From assembly GCF_010093535.1 (NCBI RefSeq), contig NW_022985172.1, forward strand, positions 1,427,889 through 1,491,888: a stretch of DNA of 64,000 nucleotides, written 5' to 3'. The stretch comes from Lindgomyces ingoldianus. Lineage: Eukaryota; Ascomycota; Dothideomycetes; Pleosporales; Lindgomycetaceae. The position numbers and the translations under genes are program-made. Below, in pieces: positions 39,658 to 52,259 of this stretch. Numbering within the stretch: the stretch's first letter is position 1; each line of letters begins with the position of its first letter. The notes beneath the pieces are model-generated. The model saw only the letters and a program-made list of their open reading frames with translations. It searched no databases and was not told the DNA's origin.

Positions 39658-40824
39658 AGGGTGAAGAATTGTCAGCATGGCGGTCAAAACACTGAGTCAC
39701 ATCATTGGCGTTCCTTTCAGCATGGAAGATGGATACAGGCTGCAGCTTCCAAGCCGCACATGGGGCATTTGCACATTCGCCAGCTCCAGCGTCCGGCTCG
39801 GGGTTTTACGTTCTATGGTTCTGTTTTCCCTATAATAGGGCCTGGTTCGGCCACGCGACAAGCCTGCTCTCGGCTTATCGAGGCAAGAGGATCTTCAAGT
39901 CCTGCATGGCTTGGGTTGTATCACGGCAAATGTTGTATTTTCATATACGGTAAATTCGGGCCGGGGTGACGAACCAATCATATTCCATGGCCAATCACAA
40001 TTTCTTCATTTTGGGTGGACGTGTTAGGTCATTGGCTGTATTTTTGGCATGGCAGAGCAGGGAAATATGGGAGAGTAGGCAACTTGGGATTCCCTCTCGA
40101 ATTTTCACGGTCTTGTCTCCTCATTTTGTTTTCTTTTATTTTCGGCACGAGTAAAGAAATGTCGGTGCTGTCTACTTAGTGTCTATACTTTCCCCAAGCG
40201 TGGGGAGGCTTCATGAGTTGATGGGTATGAGCGGCATTCCTGGCACACAGAAAAGTCGAGTCGAATACACATACGAGAAGATGCTTCTTCCGAAACCAAC
40301 CACCTAGCTTCTCGACAAGTATGCAGAGCGAACATATCGGAAGTTTCAGAGTCCAGAACTGGAGTTCGGATCCCTCTGGTTTAGCATTCGGTCTTCAAAA
40401 ATCCATTCTCACGTATTTACTGTAATGTGGTTGCCGTGCTCTTACACCGACAGCTTTCACCTAGGCCTGCAAAACACATGAAGGGCACAGTGAAAGAGCA
40501 CAGCGCTGTGAGGAGTTGTTCCCAGCCTGAAGTGATGGCATGGACTAGTTCGCCGTTCACTACACACCAGCCTCATTCACGCGACGTCCGCCACACACGG
40601 GATTCGTCAACACCGATGATTTACGCCACAGCTTTCGTCACCACGCCAAGCCTTTAAACCGCATTAGTGGGGGAGCGGGCGCAGTTCACCAGGACGCTGC
40701 TAACTTACAACCACCTGTCCGCGCATACAGCAGGTAGCAGCCTACCCCGAGCAACCGCATTCTCCCCTCATATTGTTTGACGTATCAGTTGCTGCCAGTC
40801 ATCCGGAGCAACCAGGCTGCAGAC
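39658..40824. other. intergenic STE20-HSE1
   Basis: 1.17 kb between two plus-strand genes. Two 60-100 codon frames (39661-39969, 40427-40657) show no domain character. Confidence 0.5.
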
Positions 40825-42953
<2,129 letters not shown>

Positions 42954-43740
42954 TTTATTAGACCTGAATAGGTCGGGTAGGTATCCATCATGTACGAATA
43001 TAGCTTCAAGGCTTGCGATAGTGGAGTAAGTAGATTAGGGAGATACCACAGCGTGTGGCATTTTCGAACTAGTCAAACACGCGAGAATGGACATTCAACG
43101 GAATCAGCATTTTGTATTCGATAGCGCCTGAAAATGATTCATGAGTCTCTTACCCTTTATACCGACTTTGGAATAGTTCTACTTAACGTTGAAAAGTTGC
43201 GCATGGTAGGGAAGTAATATAGACATAAATTTGGACTCCTGTTGATGTCTGCTGTAATTCCAGCAAGAGGCTCAATTGATCAGATCCAACATTCCGATAT
43301 TCTGCCATCAGTGCGGATATGCTGTAAGTGTCGGCATGTTGCGGGAGCCGTGGATGTTCAGCTGTGGCTGCATTAGCGCTTGTCGATGCATATAGAACAG
43401 CCTGGATCTTGGCCTGCTAAGAGGCAAATTCCGAAACCGCTACAAGTAACTCATGAGTAACCAAGGAAATTTCTTCTAATTCCGGTCAGATCTGGCTGAG
43501 TGTTTGGTGGACAGCTGAATTTGACGGCTCATGACACTTGGAATGTGGAGGGGGGTAGCCTTGCAAACCTCGAGCCAACGATAGGGCCTGTAAAGTGAGG
43601 AAGAGCCTCCTTTAAAAGCCTGGTGAGTGCCTTCTTTCAAGTAGACTCTAGCAAGTGGGTTATCAACAATGGAATATCAGTACGCTTTGTACGTTTTCTC
43701 ATGCCTTGTAGTAGCCTAATGTAAATTCACGAAGTTCGTG
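42954..43740. other. intergenic up to the repeat-block boundary
   Basis: Normal composition with no gene seen. The transition to RIP-type sequence occurs within roughly 43.70-43.75 kb. A 13 nt near-palindrome (cacgaagttcgtg) lies just at the boundary, 43729-43741. Confidence 0.5.
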
Positions 43741-43926
43741 TACTTCTAGGTATTAGAAAAATTACTAGTTATAGAAGAACTACTAGATAAGTTTAAGTAG
43801 AATATCGTTAGTATCTACAGACCCCTATAAACAATTATCTTAGATAGAGACAAGCTCTTTATAGCTAAGAACTAGTAGGATATTATAAAGGGACTAGTAA
43901 TTAAATACAAGATATCTATAGCCTAT

Positions 43927-44054
43927 TGTAAGACCGAGATGGCGCTTACGTGCGACGGGTATATATACTATTCTGCACCCGAAAATCAACCGTTGGTTGA
44001 TTATTCGTACCTTTTGTTTGTATTGGCGGAGTGGTGCGGAGCCCCGTCCTTACA
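43927..44054. mobile_element. 128 bp solo LTR or mini-element with 5 bp target duplication
   Basis: Begins TGTAAGAC and ends GTCCTTACA (inverted ends). It is flanked by the perfect 5 bp duplication CCTAT at 43922-43926 and 44055-44059. It is inserted in the gypsy integrase, which reads on across the removed insert. It is little mutated compared with its host. It contains a TATATATA stretch and an 8 bp perfect hairpin with a 3 nt loop at 43984-44002. It is very short for an LTR. Confidence 0.85.
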
Positions 44055-44061
44055 CCTATTA

Positions 44062-44084
44062 CCTATAGATAGATAGATAGATAG
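44062..44084. repeat. (GATA)n microsatellite
   Basis: About five tagatagatagatag units just after the 128 bp insertion. Confidence 0.8.
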
Positions 44085-44367
44085 AACGAACTGATTAGTT
44101 ACTCCTAGAATATCTATATAAGTTTACTAAAACCTTAGGAATAGGTAGCGTAGACTAGGTAAAATAGTTACCCTCTACCTAATTAGCTTTCAATACTACG
44201 GAATCTATAACAACTAATAAAACCCTATTTTTTACTAACTATAGATATAAACTAGACCTATATATAATAGAATAATATACTACAGAAATAGTAGCGGCTA
44301 GGAAATAACTAGATAAGCTAAAGTAGATCTACTAGGATATTGCATAAGAATCTAAAAGAAAAGCTAA

Positions 44368-44885
44368 TGTTGCGTTTGCCAAAAGGTCAACCTCCTAGCT
44401 AGCACAGCAGAAGGATATATATAGACGGATAGCTGTACGCAACACACCCCCTAGCTTAAACTGTGGAACAAGAGAGGTAAAACATAGTAAAACAACCTTA
44501 ACACACCCTCCCTAGCCTAAGCAACAGAACTTAGAGACAGATCTAGTAAGGTAGCCTCTGTAATAGACGCACTGCCTAAATGCTTTTTACTAAGCGTAGG
44601 AATTAAACACGCAGTGCTTAGGGATAATGCGTTCCTATTAGTAGAGCAGGGGTGCGCAAATTTTTAAGCGCTAACTATCTACACTACGCCGCAAACCAGG
44701 CTTATAACTGTGGAGGATAAAATAGCCTAGCAGTAGCTGTTTAGAAGATCGGATGAAGTGACTCTACTATCTAAGAGAGCTGAAGGCTCTCCTTATATAC
44801 ACTGAGCTTCGGAACATAATATCTCCAGATCCCGGGCTGCGTCCCAGGCTCTAAGCCCCAGTCAAGGCTCTTAGTATACGCGACA
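44368..44885. mobile_element. 518 bp solo LTR with GCTAA target duplication
   Basis: Begins TGTTGCG and ends CGCGACA. The perfect 5 bp duplication GCTAA lies at 44363-44367 and 44886-44890. A TATATA motif near 44797 could be a promoter. The first 341 bp (44368-44708) are an inverted copy of 46382-46722, including a 77 bp subunit that itself starts TGTTGCG and ends CGCAACA (44368-44444). The remaining 177 bp have no second copy in the window. The simplest reading is a solo LTR. Confidence 0.85.
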
Positions 44886-45330
44886 GCTAATAAAATAATA
44901 AAAGATATAAATAGAAAACGTATTAAAGGCCCTAAGTACTAGCTAGGAGACTATATATATCTCTTAACTAAGAATTTATAAAAAGGGAAAGAATAGAAGC
45001 TAGAACCTAAACGCATCAGGCTCTTTAAAGTCTAAAGGGAGGCTAGGGAAGTTAGCTATAAGCTCTATCTAAGATACTAAAAGTCTACCTAGTATTCTAT
45101 ACTAGCCTATTAGAACCTATGTATTACGAAATTTCTCTATAAACTATGATACTAGAATGAAAAGACTATGAATATAAAGTTAAAGAAATACTTAGGGAAC
45201 GTACTAATAGACGTATAAAAGAATATTTAGTAAAATAGAAAGAATAGCCTATTAGAGAAAACTTATAGAAGCTAGAGGTTTATCTATATCATGCTCCGGA
45301 GATCCTAGAGCAATAGAGGTAGTAAACTAG

Positions 45331-46300
45331 AACTACCTAGAAGATAGTAACCTTAATTACTTAGGGCTACTACTAGTAGAATTAAGGGGAAGAACTATAG
45401 TACTACTTAACGAAGGATATAATAGCTGTAGAGGTATTTAAGAAACCTAAGAAGATAAAGCCTTAAGTATATTAATAGCTATACTATTACTATTAGTATA
45501 TAAAAAACCCTTTACCTCTACCTTAGTAAAATAGGACTTAGGGACGTATTATAGGTATTAATATTATTAAGATCCTACTTAAACTAGGACTCCTCTGCCT
45601 TATAAGCTAGGCAACGCTTACGCTAGGCCTACTTAAACTAAGCCTTCTTCCTTAAATAAACCTACTTAAGCTCTTTCTTCTTAGTATTATAAGTAAGACA
45701 GTGCTTACGCTAGGCCTGCTAAGCTACCTATTAAGTATACTTACGTTTAATATATTTATTTTTTACTACCTATAACTCCTACTAAAGTTAGTTGTACTTA
45801 GCCTCTAATACTAACTACTTTATATCTAAAATAAAAACTTTATAAGATAAACTAAGCTATATATAATAAATACACAATTTTAATAAAAGGATTAGAAGAT
45901 ATAGCTTAGAAGCAGCAGTATAAGGGCTATAGAGAAACATCATCTATTACTAATAGAGTAAAAGACGCTTATAGCAACGTAAATAATAAACTTAAATTAA
46001 AGGCTAGATAGATATTAGAAAACAGGAAAAGAAAAGAAAGAGAAGTATAAAATACTATAGAAATAGACACCCCTTATAAGCAGTATAGCTGTTGTAACTA
46101 GTAGCTTTAGGATAAAGCTATAGAAGAGAAGGGTAGATATTACAGATAGTATTACACTACCTAAACTCTTGCGTAAAGTAACTAATAGTTATCCCTCTAA
46201 TAGAAGAAGGAAATCCTAAACATTATATACCTAACTTACCTATTACCTAGTAAGCTTACTATAGCTTAGTATAGCTTAGTGTATAAGCATGAATATATAG
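45331..46300. other. RIP-degraded repeat sequence, family not identified
   Basis: AT-rich, with stops in all frames. Two near-identical patches (cgcttacgctaggcct) occur near 45607 and 45698. A plus-strand frame in 45960-46200 looks formerly coding (lysine/arginine-rich) but I cannot assign it. Confidence 0.4.
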
Positions 46301-46305
46301 ATAAG

Positions 46306-46722
46306 TGTCGCGTACAGCTATCCGTCTATATATATCCTTCTGCTGTGCTAGCTAGAAGGCTAACCTTTTAGCAAACGCAACAGTTATAAGCCTAGTTTGC
46401 AGCGTAGTGTAGATAGTTAGCGCTTAAAAATTTGCACACCCCTGCTTTACTAATAGAATTGCATTATCCTAGAGCACTGCGTGTTTAATTCCTACGCCTA
46501 GCAAAAGCATTTAGGCAGTGCGTCTATTACAGAGGCTACCTTACTAGATCTGTCTCTAAGTTCTGTTGCTTAGGCTAGAGAGAGTATGTTAAGGTTGTTT
46601 TACTATGTTTTACCTCTCTTGTTCTACAGTTTAAGCTAGGGGGTGTGTTGCGTACAGCTATCCGTCTATATATATCCTTCTGCTGTGCTAGCTAGAAGGT
46701 TGACCTTTTAGCAAACGCAACA
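46306..46722. mobile_element. 417 bp TRIM-like element with 77 bp terminal direct repeats
   Basis: Two 77 bp direct repeats, 46306-46382 and 46646-46722, differ at only three transitions. Each starts TG and ends ACGCAACA. They flank a 263 bp internal part with no coding capacity. The whole unit is bounded by the perfect 5 bp duplication ATAAG (46301-46305 and 46723-46727). A G-run (ctagggggtg) sits directly before the right repeat, where a polypurine tract would be. This is the layout of a terminal-repeat retrotransposon in miniature. The 263 bp internal part plus one terminal repeat also form the first 341 bp of the 518 bp solo LTR at 44368-44885, in inverted orientation. Confidence 0.8.
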
Positions 46723-46727
46723 ATAAG

Positions 46728-49700
46728 CTTACTACGTAACCAACAAGTTTAGTACGTAATGCTAGGAAAGGCCGAGGTATATAATTACTACTTCTTAATA
46801 GGAGGAGAGGTATAGTTATTCTTAATTCTAAGGCAACGCCTAAGGTAGAGTAATCTACCTTAATATCCTTCTTATTTAGAAGCTTCTCTATGTAACCTAT
46901 TATCCTATATATAGAATAAACTATCTATAACTACTTCTTAACCAATACCTCGCCTACCCTAATAGTCGACCTTACTAGCTGCTCTAGACTATACACCTGC
47001 AGTACCTAGCCTCGTTTACCCGACTCCGACAACCCCTAACTTATAGAAGATATATTACCCCTATTAGAGTTCCCTAAAGGTACTCGAAGGTAAGATATTA
47101 TAATAAATAGCTACCCTCTATACTACTAATTACTTTAATAGGAAATACTCTCTAGTAAGTACCTTCTAAGGTTTTCCTACTATACTCTTTATATATCGTG
47201 CTAGACTAGCCTATCTATATTAAGTAGGTAAATATAGGTATTAGGGCTAGGGTAGAATTACTATTAGTAGATATAATACCTAGGAAGTATTCCTTATCTA
47301 GGTAGTTTACGTAATAATAAAAGGCCTTAGTGTTAGCTCTAAACCCTTTTTCTTTATTCTAGTTAAGTCTAGGTACTTATAGCTAGAAGCTAAGCCTAGA
47401 AAGATATATCTTAGCTAGGTTAGTAAGAATTAGCTTCTTATTAAATATCTACTTAAGATTAAATAACATGGTCCACAAGCGAATGTTCAACACAAGCGAG
47501 TGTTCCGCCCCACCACTAAAACGCAGCTAACCTACTACTAACTGCAATGCATTAACAACTATACAATTAATTATCTTTAAAAGAGGCTAGAATTAACCTA
47601 GCTATTTAAGCTTTTAATAAAGACACGTCTTTAACTAAGAGGCGCGCTGCAGCACTCTATAATGTTAATTAAATAGCTCTCTGCCAACAACGCGCAGGGA
47701 TAACTATGCAACGCGACTGTACAGCTAACAACAAGAAGCTTACAAAGCTAGAAGAGAAGGTAATTATTAAGCATATACTTAATCTAGATTCCTAAGGATT
47801 TGCGCCTACTCTAGGTGCTGTACAAGAGATAGCTAACAAGCTTCTTACTAAGCGCAGCGCTCTACTAGCAGGTATTAACTAGCTATCTAACTTTGTTGTG
47901 TGTACGCTAGTAGTTAAAACTTACCTTAGCTAACTATATAATTACTAATAAATAAAATGCAAAGATCTAGCAATTATAAGTAAGTAGTTTAAGCTTGTAG
48001 AGGCTACATAATTAAAGTACAGCATTATAAATTAAGACATGTATAATTTTAATAAAACAGGCTTTTAAATAAGGGTTATATTAAGCTAAATAGTTGTTAT
48101 AGGCATAGATAAACGTAATTAGCTAAAGGCTATACAGCTAGGTAACTATAAATAAGTAACAGTTATTATAGGCATTAACGCAGATAGGTAGGCAATACCT
48201 CTGTATATAATTTTTAAAGGCAAGCATTACCTATCTACTTAGTATAAAAATAAGAATATACTAAAAGACTAAGCTATTAGTGTTAGCAACAATAGCTAGA
48301 TAACTAATAAACATAGAATTACATAGCTAAAGCACTTTAATTTATACATAAAAGATTACTTAGTAGGCTTATAGCAGCTACTTATTCTTAATAGCTATAA
48401 AAGCTATTACTCTATTAAATTCTTAAAGCTCTATAAGCAGAGGCGTATTATAGCGCTCTGTATGCTAGCACACGTGTTACATATTCTACAGCTGCTTAAC
48501 GTTAGCTGCTTTTTGCTGTTAAAGCGCGCGTATAGTACTAAGATTAGCTAGTTAATCTGCTACTAAATTAACTATATTAATAAGCTAACCTTCCTACTAG
48601 CCTTTAAAGCAGTATTTAGTTGCTTAATTATAATAGATAATATCTGCGCAGGCTTTAGAGCTACAGGACTAGTCCTATTTAACCTAGAGCTAGTGCTCTT
48701 AAAGCTTAATATATAGCTACCTAATTAGCTAGCTACTCTACTACTAAATACTGCCTAAAAGGCTTAAACACCTAGCAATTCTTATAAAGTTAAGGCTTAG
48801 TTAACTTTACTATATAATTAAATTTAAAGGCATTAGAATTTATTTTCTTTTACTATGCTTAATTTAGTAAAGCAGCTAAGTAAGGGTGCTACTAAGATAG
48901 CTTATGTTGCTGTTTTATAGCGTAATTAAGCAGCTGCTCTAGAGAGGGCCTGTAAGGCAGCTACAAAGCATAAGCAGCGTAAAAAAAAGTAAATTTAAAA
49001 AGAAAAAACTCTAACAAGTTATTAAAGCTTTAAGTTAAGTACTTAAAAGCTTACTAGTATAGCAGAAGGTAGTAAAATGCCTTAGGAGGAGTTAACTGCT
49101 AAAAGCAGCGCAGCGCGCGCACAGCGCTGCAAGCGCTGCAACAAGCCTAGGCATAACTCTTGTACATGTAAGGATATTAAATAATCCTATAATAGTTTAT
49201 TTTATATAGTATATTTTTATGTTGTTAAATTAATAGTCTTTAAAGTTAAATTTAGTAGTAGAGTGGAACACTCGCTTGTGTTAAACATTCGCTTGTGGAC
49301 CATGTTATCTCTATTTAGATATAGATAAAGGTATTATATAGTAGAGGTATAAGTCTTAAGATAGGCTTATTATAGAGGCTAGTTATATAGCTAATATAAA
49401 ATACTAAGCTACTAATACTACTCTTAGTATTAAGAAGATATAGTATATTACGCAGCTTCTTATCAGTATATATTAACGTCTTTAATATAGTACTATAGTA
49501 CTAGCTATCTAACTACTGTAGTAGCTTAAGGAAGGAATAATATAGTATATTACTATTAAGTAGAATATCTATATATATCTTACTGTACTATAGTTCTAGC
49601 TACTTATCGTTAATCCTATTATTATCTATATATAATAGGTTATAGGTATAAAGAGAGGTCTAGATATACTTTTTATTAAGTTTAAGAAATTCTTATATAT

Positions 49701-49835
49701 ATTTATTCTTAATACTACCTATAAATAGAGTAATATTACTAAGGCTAGAAGGTACGCGGCTTATAAGGTCTATATTACTAGCTATATATATAGATAATAC
49801 TATAGTTATATAGTTACGTCCCACGATTGGACCGT
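46728..49835 (-). mobile_element. RIP-degraded minus-strand coding relic, split by a Fot1 element
   Basis: Read on the minus strand, 49830-49308 and then 47463-46728 give a broken frame with gag-like hydrophobic/aromatic character. Examples are YTDKKLRNILYLLNTKSSIS and GFRANTKAFYYYVNYLDKEY. It is interrupted by the Fot1 element at 47466-49305. No zinc knuckle or enzyme motif is visible, so the assignment to a retroelement is only likely. Confidence 0.4.
47466..49305 (+). mobile_element. Fot1/pogo-family DNA transposon relic (family 1)
   Basis: 1840 bp, bounded by 41 bp terminal inverted repeats (47466-47506 and 49265-49305, one C/T difference). It is flanked by TA on both sides (47464-47465 and 49306-49307), the usual target of this superfamily. 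The plus strand encodes a decayed transposase. The N-terminal DNA-binding region (KLTKLEEKVIIKHILNLDS, a stop at an Arg position, then GFAPTLGAVQEIANKLL) begins near 47735. The first catalytic motif, YNFDETGF in relatives, reads YNFNKTGF near 48045, so the catalytic Asp and its neighbour are lost by G-to-A changes. AGFRATGLVLFNLELVLLKL is at about 48650-48710. Stops replace several Trp and Arg codons. It is inactive. Each TIR holds two copies of an ACAAGCG motif 17 bp apart. Confidence 0.92.
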
Positions 49836-50135
49836 AAGCTACCAGCCAATCATGCTCCACCGTTTGGACAAACAAGGCTGGAATCCCCTTATCACCCCAC
49901 CTCGCGAATCACGTGACCTGACGGACTAGGAATGGACAGAGTTATTAGACTAGTAGATGGCAGAATGTGTCGTCTAATAAGCAACAGACGTTTGCATGCT
50001 ATGCACGCAATGCATGCTGTTTAGAACATGTGTATGCAAAGCATGCAACGCATGCAAAAGCATGCAACCCTATGTATATAGTTTAGATTCTAACTATTGC
50101 TAGAAGGTTGTAATTAAAGTTTAGTTTATTACTTA
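49836..50135. other. less mutated segment with a GCATGC cluster
   Basis: Base composition returns to normal for about 200 bp (49825-50030). Six or more GCATGC/TGCATG-type palindromic hexamers cluster at 49993-50070. It may be an LTR or unique sequence; I could not find paired ends. Confidence 0.4.
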
Positions 50136-50639
50136 TAACATACTTCACAGGCAAGTTGCTTACACACTTAAGTTGCTTACTTTTACTAAGACTCTACTAC
50201 ACTACTTTTTCTACACTAATGCATTTCTAATAACACTACTTAAATGTGTTAAAGAAATGTTAGATGTAGCTTATGCTTTAAGCTTTTAAATAAAATATAA
50301 TACTTTTTAAGTAATGCGCTGCAGCTATTAATAAGGTTTTTTAAAAGATAATAAGTAACTAATACACTAAATAACTTTTCTAAGCTAATTATATAGCTAT
50401 CTAGAGCATTAATGCTAAAAAGTAGGCTATTTTGCCTTTTATTATTTTTTAAGGTAGTAATTACTTTTTAAACTAGTATAAAAAAGAAAATCTACTTTAG
50501 AATTAAGTTATTATAGTTTTTAAGTGTAGCTAAACTACTAATTAGCTTAGTCTAGACTAGTTAAAGCACTTTAATGTGTATATAAAGAAGTGTACTATTA
50601 GTAGCTACTGTCTGCTAGTTATTAATAGCTATAAAAGCT

Positions 50640-50940
50640 TGTTAGATTAAAGCACTGTTTCTAGGCTTCCTAAGATGAATGATGGGTTTGGATATAATGT
50701 ATAGGATGATTATTAATTGTCTTGATTTATCAATCCTTTTTCTGCTCTACTCGTGTTGCTCGGCTTTTTGTTTTGCCGATCCGAGTCCCTCGCGCACTTG
50801 CCCTATGCGCGACCAGCTTGCAACATGCTGCAACATGCAGCAATTTGCAGCAACATACTGTTCGAGCTTATTGCTCGTACTATGTAGCAGCTTTTGTCAA
50901 GCGTTCCTCCTGTCTTGACAGTAGGTGCGCATATCTGACA
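50640..50940 (-). mobile_element. solo LTR of the copia element (301 bp)
   Basis: Starts TGTTAGAT and ends ATCTGACA on the plus strand, with the perfect duplication AAGCT at 50635-50639 and 50941-50945. It matches the LTR at 57520-57909 along its length but has only three decamer units in the internal minisatellite (50824-50853). It carries few RIP-type changes. The strand follows the copia element's orientation. Confidence 0.9.
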
Positions 50941-50971
50941 AAGCTATTACTTACTTTATTTTTAGTAATAC

Positions 50972-51344
50972 TGTAAAAAACAGGGTATACACTTCGCAAT
51001 CAAGAGGTGTATTGACCAACAAGGGCGTGACTGTGACATAGGAGTACGATTGGTACCCGCCCAATTCCTAAGGCGATCCTCTGCTATCTAAAGAGGGCTT
51101 CTACAACTGGCTATATACTTCTCCAGAGAGCCAGGCACGGCAGCGCTGGTAGCGACAGATCTAGTATGCCGTAGGTCCAGTTCAAAGTATTACCTGTCTA
51201 GGATGCCCGGCTTTTTAGGCGAGGTAGGCATTGTCTGGGAAGTGCGGGGTTAACGGCACGGTTCGGGAGTCGTCCGGGACTGCCTAGTGCAGTCTAGGCC
51301 AGTCTACGACAGCCTAGGAAACACCTGGATAGCCGGTCGTTACA
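50972..51344. mobile_element. solo LTR, family B (373 bp)
   Basis: Starts TGTAA and ends TTACA. The perfect 5 bp duplication AATAC lies at 50967-50971 and 51345-51349. It is GC-rich and almost free of RIP, inside a heavily mutated transposase. No second copy is in the window, so its parent element is not identified. Confidence 0.88.
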
Positions 51345-51547
51345 AATACTATAAAGATAATAAGATTATTACTATTTACATACTTTTTTACTTATTACAC
51401 TTTTTATAGCTACTTAATGTAGGTTGTTTTACTTTTTTTAAAAAAGGTGTATAAGCGCTAAGCTAAAAACCTTATACATAACTAGATTACTTATATTATA
51501 AAAATAAAATTCCTACTATACTTTAAAGTAGCTTATAATGCTGTAAT

Positions 51548-51852
51548 TATAATAATTCTTATAAATTATTTTATCTTAGATTGCCTAGAACCTATCTAAA
51601 GGGACCTTGTATTAGCTCTAACACTAACTTAACCTAGCCCTAACTCTGCCCTGCCTCTTACTATACCTCTATTCCCTTATGTATTTAGTTGCACCTTGCC
51701 TCTGTAGCTAGCTTAGTAGTTTTTTAATATCCTTTATATAAGGCCTATAAGTGTTAATAGCATTTCTAGGTTTTAAGTCTCCACGCACTTTTATATGCTT
51801 CTAAGTAGATTTCTACTGCATTTAGACCTATTGTTTTGCCTGTGCTGTTACA
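51548..51852 (-). mobile_element. solo LTR, family A copy 1 (305 bp, inverted)
   Basis: Inverted relative to the copies at 58415-58693 and 59481-59774. Its plus-strand right end is CTGTTACA; its left end is mutated to TATAATAAT. The duplication GTAAT lies at 51543-51547 and 51853-51857. Moderately RIP-mutated. Confidence 0.85.
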
Positions 51853-51982
51853 GTAATTACTTCTAGTAATATCTAAAAAGAGTTTTAAAGCATAAGATTA
51901 GTTCCTTTTAACCTATAATAAGTTATAATAGGCCTTAATATAAAGTTGCGCACTTTATTACTACTACTACTTATATATAATT

Positions 51983-52000
51983 AGCAGAGCTTGCTCTGCT
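51983..52000. repeat. short perfect hairpin AGCAGAGC-TT-GCTCTGCT
   Basis: Eight-base perfect arms with a 2 nt loop inside the transposase-derived sequence; likely incidental. Confidence 0.5.
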
Positions 52001-52109
52001 TATTATATTCGGGTTTGCAGAACGAAAAGTTTAGCAGAATCTCCTCTTTTAGACGCGCTAGTTAGTCAGAATTTCTTCAGATAAACCCCGGTAACGCTGT
52101 TTCTCTGTC

Positions 52110-52259
52110 AGCTTATGTGTTTCTTATATTCTTTTTTGAAAAAAATGTATACCTAATGTAAGTGCACCTTTATGCTAATTTGCATGCAGTTTGCTCTAGC
52201 ATGCGTTGTGTAAAACATATTTAAATTATGGTTAGTTGCGTCTGTTCCACCTCTCTAGC
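52110..52259 (+). repeat. repeat segment, less mutated copy of 59161-59322
   Basis: Matches 59161-59322 in the same orientation along about 150 bp. The differences are mostly C-to-T and G-to-A in the right-hand copy. Part of the Fot1 family 2 sequence context. Confidence 0.65.

Larger units (their letters stand above)
43741..45330 (+). mobile_element. RIP-degraded Ty3/gypsy relic: integrase to chromodomain
   Basis: Plus-strand frame riddled with TAG/TAA in place of Trp, Gln and Arg codons. An integrase core motif with ILDRDKLF is readable near 43830-43880. Further integrase sequence continues after the 128 bp insertion. The C-terminal chromodomain is at about 45175-45324 (KEILRERTNRR, KEYLVK, then a stop where Trp is expected, HAPEILEQ). 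Integrase followed by chromodomain marks a chromovirus-type gypsy element. Its 5' part (gag, protease, RT) is absent, so it is truncated at the block boundary. It is interrupted by two later insertions, at 43927-44054 and 44368-44885. Confidence 0.8.
50138..52259 (+). mobile_element. Fot1/pogo transposon family 2, 5' part, with three nested solo LTRs
   Basis: The left inverted repeat starts at 50138 after TA (50136-50137) and carries two AAGTTGCTTAC motifs 17 bp apart. Its partner end lies at 60657. The decayed transposase is readable on the plus strand: LKHFNVYIKKCTISSY and LLVINSYKS end at the first nested insertion. The frame resumes after each insertion is set aside. 51350-51547 holds the degraded counterpart of the family's PLDVGCF region (LLNVGCFTFFKK), and 51858-51990 the region after it. 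The part between the TIR and about 50410 is shorter than in family 1, so the N-terminus is damaged. Insertions: 50640-50940, 50972-51344 and 51548-51852. Confidence 0.85.
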
